A stretch of 64,000 nt of DNA from Nitrospira sp. (lineage in GTDB: Bacteria > Nitrospirota > Nitrospiria > Nitrospirales > Nitrospiraceae): positions 124,001 to 188,000 of the forward strand of contig JAFEBI010000012.1 in NCBI GenBank assembly GCA_018242725.1, in the 5' to 3' direction. The notes below the pieces were generated by a model. The model saw only the letters and a program-made list of their open reading frames with translations. It had not been told where the DNA came from and made no database searches. Position numbers and translations under genes: made by a program. Positions 58,656-64,000 of the stretch are shown here, one piece after another (positions within the stretch are counted from its first letter, which is position 1; each line of letters opens with the position of its first letter).

Positions 58656-59534
58656 CTAACATGCGATCAATGAGGCATCCTTAAGGGCCTGAATCAGCTT
58701 CTCGCGTGTGTCTTGCGCCATTGGGCAGAGGGGCAGGCGTAGCTCTGGGTCGATCTTGCCCATCAAGCTCAATGCTTCCTTCACCGGAATTGGATTTGTT
58801 TCAAAGAATAGCGCAGCAAAGACAGGAGAGAGTTTGAAATGAATACGTCGAGCATCCTCGATCTTTCCTTCGGCAAACGCCTTTACAAGATCGGCCATTT
58901 CGGCGGGCATGATGTTTGCGGTGACAGTGATGACGCCCTTCCCGCCGACCGCCATCATCGGGAGGGTAAGAGCATCATCACCGGCTAGTACAGTGAGGCG
59001 GTCGCCACACATCTGTACGATGTCCGAGGCTTGTTGGACGGATCCACTCCCTTCCTTGACTCCAACAATTGTCGGAAGAGCGGTGAGACGGGCAATTGTG
59101 GCCGGGAGCATGTTCACTCCGGTACGACCAGGAATGTTGTATAGGACCAAGGGAAGGTCGACAGCCTCGGCAACGGCCCGGTAATGGCGGTATAGGCCTT
59201 CTTGTGTCGGTTTGTTGTAGTAGGGAGTGATCAACAATGATCCATCGGCGCCGGCCTGCTTTGCATGTTTTGTTAGGGCAATAGCTTCGTCGGTGCTATT
59301 TGATCCGGTGCCGGCAACTACTGGGACACGGCGACGGACAACCTCCACCGTGAGCTCAATCACTCGATTATGCTCATCGTGAGAAAGAGTGGCGGACTCC
59401 CCGGTCGTTCCGCACGGGACAATCCCGTTCGTCCCCTTGGTAATCTGCCATTCAATCAGGTCAGCCAGGGCCCGTTCATCGACCTTGCCCTTTCGAAATG
59501 GCGTCACGATCGCGACAAGAGATCCTGTAAACAT
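58656..59534 (-). CDS. dapA: 4-hydroxy-tetrahydrodipicolinate synthase
   Basis: DapA condenses pyruvate with aspartate semialdehyde through a lysine Schiff base. The protein of about 292 residues shows FTGSLVAIVTPFRKGKVD, VPCGTTGESATL, YNKPTQEGLYRHY, LYNIPGRTGVNM (catalytic Tyr), and VGVKEGSGS with the Schiff-base lysine. ATG 59534 has CGGAG five bases upstream and begins two bases after the lysA stop; a GTG two codons earlier overlaps that stop. It commits aspartate to lysine and cell-wall synthesis and is a usual target of lysine feedback. Confidence 0.96.
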   Translation of the reverse strand: MFTGSLVAIVTPFRKGKVDERALADLIEWQITKGTNGIVPCGTTGESATLSHDEHNRVIELTVEVVRRRVPVVAGTGSNSTDEAIALTKHAKQAGADGSLLITPYYNKPTQEGLYRHYRAVAEAVDLPLVLYNIPGRTGVNMLPATIARLTALPTIVGVKEGSGSVQQASDIVQMCGDRLTVLAGDDALTLPMMAVGGKGVITVTANIMPAEMADLVKAFAEGKIEDARRIHFKLSPVFAALFFETNPIPVKEALSLMGKIDPELRLPLCPMAQDTREKLIQALKDASLIAC

Positions 59535-59536
59535 AC

Positions 59537-60808
59537 TCACTCCGTTTTGTTCAGGAACGAGGGGATGACTTCCCCTTTGACAAGGTCATTGTACGTTTCA
59601 CGTTCACGAATGACGTGGAATTCCCCACCCTTGACGAGGACTTCTGGGACCCGCGGTCGCGAGTTGTAGTTTGACGCCATCACAAAACCGTAGGCCCCGG
59701 CGCTCATGACCGCCAACAAGTCCTCGGGTTGTATGTTCGGCAACGAGCGTTCTTTGGCTAGGAAGTCTCCCGATTCGCACACGGGCCCAACGATATCGAC
59801 CATTTGCTTAGGGCGATGGACTGCCGCTTCGCTCACCGGTCGAATCTCATGGTACGCACCGTACAAACTGGGGCGAATGAGATCGTTCATGGCGGCGTCG
59901 ACGATAACGAAGCGCTTTGTCTCTCCGGCTTTCTCGTACAACGCTTTGGTCACCAGGATGCCGGCGTTGCCGACGATAACACGGCCCGGTTCCATGACCA
60001 GCGTGAGTCCCAATCCTTTGACGAGGGGAGAAATCGCGTGCGCCAGATCTTGAGGCAACGGCGGCTTCTCATCGGAATAGGTGATGCCGAGTCCGCCGCC
60101 GATATTCAGATAACGAATATTGATGTCATGGTCTTTCAGTGTGTGAATCAGAGCCACGACCTTCTTCAACGAATCGACGAACGGCGTCACATCCGTCAAC
60201 TGTGAGCCGATATGAGCATGGACTCCGACGACGTCAATGTGACTCATCGAGGAGGCTATTTTGTATTCTTCCAACGCACGATCGGCTGCGATCCCGAACT
60301 TGCTTTTCTTCATCCCCGTCGAAATATACGGATGTGTTTTAGGGTCCACATCGGGATTGATTCGCAATGCAATTCGAGCCTTCATGCCGACCGAAGCCGC
60401 CACATCGTTGATAGAGCGGATTTCAGCGGCGGACTCGACGTTGAACATGAGGATATTCGCTTTGAGCGCATCACGAATTTCGTCCGGCGACTTGCCGACG
60501 CCGGCAAAGACGATTTTGGATGCAGGCACGCCGGCCTTCATGGCCCTGAACAGTTCACCGCCAGATACAATATCCACTCCGCTTCCTTCTCGTGCCATCA
60601 GCCGCAGAATAGCGAGATTAGAGTTGGCCTTCATCGCAAAGGCGATGACATGCGGGATATCCTTGAACGCGCTATCATAGGCATGAAAATGACGGATGAG
60701 AGTCTCGTGGCTGTAGATATAACAAGGAGTGCCCAGTTCTTTCGCGATCCGGCTGACTGGCACTCGCTCGCAGTATAATTCACCCTGTTGGTACTCAAAG
60801 CTATGCAT
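59537..60808 (-). CDS. lysA: Diaminopimelate decarboxylase
   Basis: LysA decarboxylates meso-diaminopimelate to lysine with PLP. The 423-residue fold-III enzyme has TPCYIYSHETL, the cofactor lysine in AFAMKANSNLAIL, the glycine-rich NIGGGLGITY phosphate loop, VMEPGRVIVGNAG, VDAAMNDLIRPSLYGAYH, GPVCESGDFLA with the second catalytic Cys, and AGAYGFVMASNYNSRPR. AAGGA stands eight bases before the ATG. It lies between the lptM-like gene and dapA. Confidence 0.97.
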   Translation of the reverse strand: MHSFEYQQGELYCERVPVSRIAKELGTPCYIYSHETLIRHFHAYDSAFKDIPHVIAFAMKANSNLAILRLMAREGSGVDIVSGGELFRAMKAGVPASKIVFAGVGKSPDEIRDALKANILMFNVESAAEIRSINDVAASVGMKARIALRINPDVDPKTHPYISTGMKKSKFGIAADRALEEYKIASSMSHIDVVGVHAHIGSQLTDVTPFVDSLKKVVALIHTLKDHDINIRYLNIGGGLGITYSDEKPPLPQDLAHAISPLVKGLGLTLVMEPGRVIVGNAGILVTKALYEKAGETKRFVIVDAAMNDLIRPSLYGAYHEIRPVSEAAVHRPKQMVDIVGPVCESGDFLAKERSLPNIQPEDLLAVMSAGAYGFVMASNYNSRPRVPEVLVKGGEFHVIRERETYNDLVKGEVIPSFLNKTE

Positions 60809-60849
60809 CGTCTCAATCCTTACTCAAAAGTAGGTTCGTCTGCTAGGCG

Positions 60850-61077
60850 TCACCGAGTCCCCACCGGCTGTGAAGGTGGAAGACCGATGTCGTGCCCGTC
60901 CAGAGACAGGTCAGGAGCTCCTGTATCGACTGCCTCGTGCTCTGCCTGGAGGGCGTGTTGTTTCTTTTGCTTTTCGACGGTAGGGGCAACCCCCACGTAG
61001 TCAGGAGGAACAGGGGATCCCACGACGCCACAGGCGATCAACTGCCCTGTCGAGATCAGAATCGCCAGTGCTCTCAT
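60850..61077 (-). CDS. LptM/YifL-like small lipoprotein
   Basis: A 75-residue lipoprotein encoded between argH and lysA. The ATG at 61077 overlaps the argH stop (ATGA) and has GGAGAAGGA upstream. The signal ends in a lipobox LIAC (Cys at about 16), followed by GVVGSPVPPDYVG, which resembles the CGxKGPLxxP motif of LptM/YifL lipoproteins that also often precede lysA. LptM helps the LptDE complex form its disulphides at the outer membrane. The tail is polar and disordered. The motif match is loose, so I leave the symbol blank. Confidence 0.7.
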   Translation of the reverse strand: MRALAILISTGQLIACGVVGSPVPPDYVGVAPTVEKQKKQHALQAEHEAVDTGAPDLSLDGHDIGLPPSQPVGTR

Positions 61078-62486
61078 GAGAGGTCCTTCTCCAGCTCTTT
61101 GATCCGTTGCTCTACTCGAGTTCGAGCGGTACCACCAACTTGCTCTTTGTGATCGATCGCAGCCGCGGTGGTCAATCGGGTGAATACGTCCTGTGTGATT
61201 CGCCCTGAAAATCCTCGCAACTTTTCGAGTGAGAGATCGGCCACCTCACAGCCCTGATCGAGGGCAGCTCGAACGATCCGTCCTGTAATGCCGTGTGCCT
61301 CACGAAACGGCACACCCTTCATAACCAAGTAGTCGGCCAGCTCGGTGGCCAGCAGTCCGCCTCCTTGCAATGCGCTTGCGAGCGGTTCTCGGTTGACTTG
61401 TACATGGTGCATCAATTCGGCCATCACCTCAAGCGAGGAAGCCACCGTATCCAGCGCGTCAAAGAGGGCGGGTTTGTCTTCCTGTAAGTCCCGATTATAG
61501 GTAAGGGGCAGCGCTTTCAGTACGGTCAACAGGCTGAGCAAGTGCCCATATACGCGACCTGTTTTTCCCCGAACCAACTCGGGAATATCCGGGTTCTTTT
61601 TCTGCGGCATCATACTGCTTCCCGTGCAGAAGGCATCGGGCAAGTCGACGAATTGGAACTCTTGCGAGGCCCACAGGATCAATTCTTCACTGAGCCGTGA
61701 CAAATGCATCATCACGATGGAAAGTGCCGAGGCCACTTCAATCATGAAATCTCGATCAGACACCGCGTCCATGCTGTTGGCGGTGACGTCAGGGAAATCT
61801 AATAACTCCGCCGTGTACCGCCGATTGATCGGATAATTCGTGCCGGCGAGAGCACCGGATCCCAGCGGCATGACGTTGAGTCGGCTCCTCGCGTCACGCA
61901 ATCGACCCTTGTCCCGTTCAAGCATCTCGACATAGGCTAACAGGTGATGAGCGAACAGGACCGGTTGAGCTCGTTGGAGATGGGTATAGCCGGGCATCAC
62001 CACCGTACGGTTCTCCGCGGCCTTTTCAACCAACGCACGTTGCAGATCGAGTAGTCGTGCGTGGAGTTTGTCCAAGTAGGTGCGTAAATACAACCGAATA
62101 TCCAGCGCCACCTGATCATTTCGGCTTCGACCGGTGTGCAACTTTCCTCCCAAGGGGCCGATGATCTCCGTTAATCGCCGCTCGATTGCCATGTGAATAT
62201 CTTCGTCGTGCGCCGTAAAAGCGAACTGACCGCGATCCAGCTCTCCTTTCACAGCGTCCAACCCACGAATGATTTTCCGAGTCTCGGTTTCTGTCAGGAT
62301 CTTTGCCTTTGCAAGCGTTTTACAGTGGGCGATGCTCCCGGCAATATCCTCGGCATAGAGCCGACGGTCGATCATCACCGAGCGCGTAAACGTTTCCACT
62401 AAGCGATGAGTCTTCTCTCGAAACCGGCCCTCCCAGGCTTTGCCTGCGTGTTCAGCGGCCTTCGTATGCTGTCTGTGTTTGGCCAT
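61074..62486 (-). CDS. argH: Argininosuccinate lyase
   Basis: ArgH splits argininosuccinate into arginine and fumarate. The 470-residue protein belongs to the fumarase/aspartase superfamily and shows WEGRFREKTHRLVE, DEDIHMAIERRL, GKLHTGRSRNDQVALD, MPGYTHLQRAQPV with the catalytic histidine region, and the signature GSSMMPQKKNPD loop with the catalytic serine. Its ATG shares one base with the argG stop (TGATG). The final codons overlap the LptM-like gene. Confidence 0.97.
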   Translation of the reverse strand: MAKHRQHTKAAEHAGKAWEGRFREKTHRLVETFTRSVMIDRRLYAEDIAGSIAHCKTLAKAKILTETETRKIIRGLDAVKGELDRGQFAFTAHDEDIHMAIERRLTEIIGPLGGKLHTGRSRNDQVALDIRLYLRTYLDKLHARLLDLQRALVEKAAENRTVVMPGYTHLQRAQPVLFAHHLLAYVEMLERDKGRLRDARSRLNVMPLGSGALAGTNYPINRRYTAELLDFPDVTANSMDAVSDRDFMIEVASALSIVMMHLSRLSEELILWASQEFQFVDLPDAFCTGSSMMPQKKNPDIPELVRGKTGRVYGHLLSLLTVLKALPLTYNRDLQEDKPALFDALDTVASSLEVMAELMHHVQVNREPLASALQGGGLLATELADYLVMKGVPFREAHGITGRIVRAALDQGCEVADLSLEKLRGFSGRITQDVFTRLTTAAAIDHKEQVGGTARTRVEQRIKELEKDLS

Positions 62487-63700
62487 CAGGACGAGGCTTT
62501 CTTTCGTTGCGCCCGGATCTTGAGCCGCAATGCGTTCAATCGGATGAACCCTTCCGCATCCTTTTGGTTATAGACCTCATCTTCCTCGAAGGTGGCGATG
62601 TCCAATCGATACAGTGATCGCTGCGATTTGCGCCCCGCCAATGTACAACTTCCCTTATAGAGCTTGACTCGTGCAATGCCGCTGACGTCTTTCTGGGCGT
62701 CATCGATTGCGGCTTGAAGCATCTCACGCTCCGGACTGAACCAATAGCCGTTGTAGATCAAGCTGGCAAACCGTGGGATCAAACCGTCACGGAAATGCAG
62801 GACCTCACGGTCCATCGTCAAGGACTCGATCCCTCGATGCGCCACATGGAGAATCGTACCTCCAGGTGTTTCGTACACGCCACGCGATTTCATCCCAACA
62901 TAGCGGTTTTCTACAAGGTCAACCCGACCAATCCCGTGTGCGCCACCTATCGTGTTGAGATGAGCAAGTAAGGCCGCAGGGCGCATCTTTTTTCCATCGA
63001 CGGCGACAGGATTGCCTGCTTGATACTCGATCTCGATCTCCTGCGGCTTATTCGGCGCCTTTTCTGGAGAGACGGTTAATTGGAAGATTTCGTCCGGTGG
63101 CGATTCCCATGGGTCTTCGAGAATACCCCCTTCGTAGCTGATATGGAACAGATTGGGGTCTGTGCTGTAGGGTTTCGCCTTGGTCGCGGTCACAGGGATG
63201 CCGTGCCTCTCGGCATACTCAATGAGTTCACGGCGAGACCGCATGGTCCATTCCCGCCAGGGAGCGATGATCTTGAGCTGCGGGGCAAGTGCCATGTAGG
63301 TGAGCTCGAAGCGAACCTGGTCGTTGCCTTTTCCCGTGGCTCCGTGCGACACAGCTTCGGCGCCTTCTTTCAATGCGATCTCGGCTTGTCGGCGGGCAAT
63401 CAACGGGCGAGCGATCGATGTCCCTAGGAGATAACAGCCTTCATACAGGGCATTGCCGCGCAACATCGGGAAGACATAATCTTTGACGAAGGTCTCTCGC
63501 AGATCCTCAACATAAACCTTCTTGACGCCGAGCGCTTGGGCCTTGGCCTTCACGGCTTTCAGATCTTCCCCCTGCCCAAGATCGGCACAAAAGGCGATGA
63601 TCTCGGCATGATAGGTTTCCTGAAGCCACTTGAGGATGACTGAGGTGTCGAGTCCTCCGGAGTATGCCAAGACGATTTTCTTGAGTGATGTGGGTCTCAT
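62486..63700 (-). CDS. argG: Argininosuccinate synthase
   Basis: ArgG joins citrulline and aspartate with ATP. The 404-residue protein has the N-type ATP pyrophosphatase motif [55 protein letters not shown] and [16 protein letters not shown], all intact. It starts ten bases after argF ends. Arginine made here is the substrate of the dihydrolase at 18.8 kb, so the two loci represent synthesis and breakdown. Confidence 0.97.
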   Translation of the reverse strand: MRPTSLKKIVLAYSGGLDTSVILKWLQETYHAEIIAFCADLGQGEDLKAVKAKAQALGVKKVYVEDLRETFVKDYVFPMLRGNALYEGCYLLGTSIARPLIARRQAEIALKEGAEAVSHGATGKGNDQVRFELTYMALAPQLKIIAPWREWTMRSRRELIEYAERHGIPVTATKAKPYSTDPNLFHISYEGGILEDPWESPPDEIFQLTVSPEKAPNKPQEIEIEYQAGNPVAVDGKKMRPAALLAHLNTIGGAHGIGRVDLVENRYVGMKSRGVYETPGGTILHVAHRGIESLTMDREVLHFRDGLIPRFASLIYNGYWFSPEREMLQAAIDDAQKDVSGIARVKLYKGSCTLAGRKSQRSLYRLDIATFEEDEVYNQKDAEGFIRLNALRLKIRAQRKKASS

Positions 63701-63710
63701 GGTGAAATCG

Positions 63711-64000
63711 CTATCGAGCGCCTTTCTTGCGGCTAAGGAGTTGAGTCAAAATGGCTTTTTGCATATGCAGCCGATTCTCCGCTTGATCGATCACAACAGA
63801 CTGTGGGCCATCCAACACATCGGCGCTAATCTCCTCCCCCCGATGGGCCGGCAAGCAGTGCATGACGATCGCGTCGGGTTGTGCCCGTTGCAGGAGTCGT
63901 TGATTGAGTTGGTAGGGGGACAGGATGCGCAACCGTCTGGCTTGTTCCCGTTCGCGCCCCATACTGATCCATACGTCGGTGTAGACGACATCCGCTTCCT
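63711..64000 (-). CDS. argF: Ornithine carbamoyltransferase, C-terminal part
   Basis: Cut by the right edge; about 96 C-terminal codons are present. The segment [15 protein letters not shown] at the very edge is the ornithine-binding loop (SMG motif), followed by YQLNQRLL, then [20 protein letters not shown] with the catalytic HCLPA motif of carbamoyltransferases. The C-terminal helix [16 protein letters not shown] completes the fold. The product, citrulline, feeds ArgG encoded ten bases downstream. The HCLPAHRG motif is that of ArgF proper rather than acetylornithine carbamoyltransferase. Confidence 0.95.
   Translation of the reverse strand, partial: EADVVYTDVWISMGREREQARRLRILSPYQLNQRLLQRAQPDAIVMHCLPAHRGEEISADVLDGPQSVVIDQAENRLHMQKAILTQLLSRKKGAR

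Noticed and set aside
1-64000. tRNA, rRNA, CRISPR array, insertion sequence or prophage genes
   Set aside because: No cloverleaf-like T-loop sequences, regular spaced repeats, transposase motifs or phage structural proteins were recognised by eye.

Overview
The window reads as a chromosomal stretch of a Gram-negative bacterium, most likely a Nitrospira-like member of the Nitrospirota. That assignment is inference from gene content: an argF-argG-argH-lptM-lysA-dapA-dapB cluster, LL-diaminopimelate aminotransferase, many lipoproteins and outer-membrane barrels, and several proteins with no close model-organism counterpart. No rRNA, tRNA, insertion sequence, prophage or CRISPR array was seen. 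Coding density is high and strands alternate in short operons.

Layout. 1-3055 (minus): an outer-membrane barrel cut by the left edge and a three-gene ZnuABC-type metal importer. 3329-5035 (plus): AnmK cell-wall recycling and a DUF2726 membrane protein. 5179-8157 (minus): a TPR protein, a response regulator-diguanylate cyclase and small proteins. 8422-10296 (plus): a MotA/MotB-like pair resembling ZorA/ZorB. 10349-14713 (minus): a tightly coupled chain larC, cation exchanger, pdxA, a small unknown gene and rsmA. 14910-18715: secreted and barrel proteins around the larB/gpsA operon, which has a near-ideal sigma-70 promoter. 18830-21989 (minus): truD followed by a two-gene version of the cyanobacterial arginine dihydrolase/ornithine cyclodeaminase. 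22072-33762: phosphoesterase, HEAT protein, a UspA-UbiB fusion, a SAM-cyclase-AAA-TPR protein, a metallo-beta-lactamase-fold hydrolase, a SirB1-like protein, an ABC-2 exporter and a LON-domain protein. 33951-45496: mixed secreted, repair and methyltransferase genes, with a small graveyard at 37240-37911 holding two decayed genes and a 44-residue membrane protein. 45635-48312 (plus): dapL, folK, panC. 48432-54749 (minus): PilZ, MazG-like, RmuC, a ruined PEP-synthase-like gene, glycerate kinase and a lytic transglycosylase. 54870-57461: family 5 uracil-DNA glycosylase, transaldolase and small metal-binding proteins. 57830-64000 (minus): the arginine/lysine cluster, cut by the right edge inside argF.

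How genes work together. dapA and dapB make tetrahydrodipicolinate, dapL at 45.6 kb transaminates it straight to LL-diaminopimelate, and lysA decarboxylates the meso form, so lysine and peptidoglycan precursors use the short aminotransferase route; dapF is not in the window. argF, argG and argH make arginine from ornithine, while the 18.8-20.9 kb pair could return arginine to ornithine and proline with release of ammonia. larB and larC supply two of the three steps of nickel-pincer cofactor synthesis; larE is not here.

The most interesting observations are the split arginine dihydrolase pair, the ZorAB-like pair without its defence effectors, the UspA-UbiB fusion with an inverted repeat on its promoter, a family of purine/pyrimidine inverted repeats between genes, and the multiply broken PEP-synthase gene.
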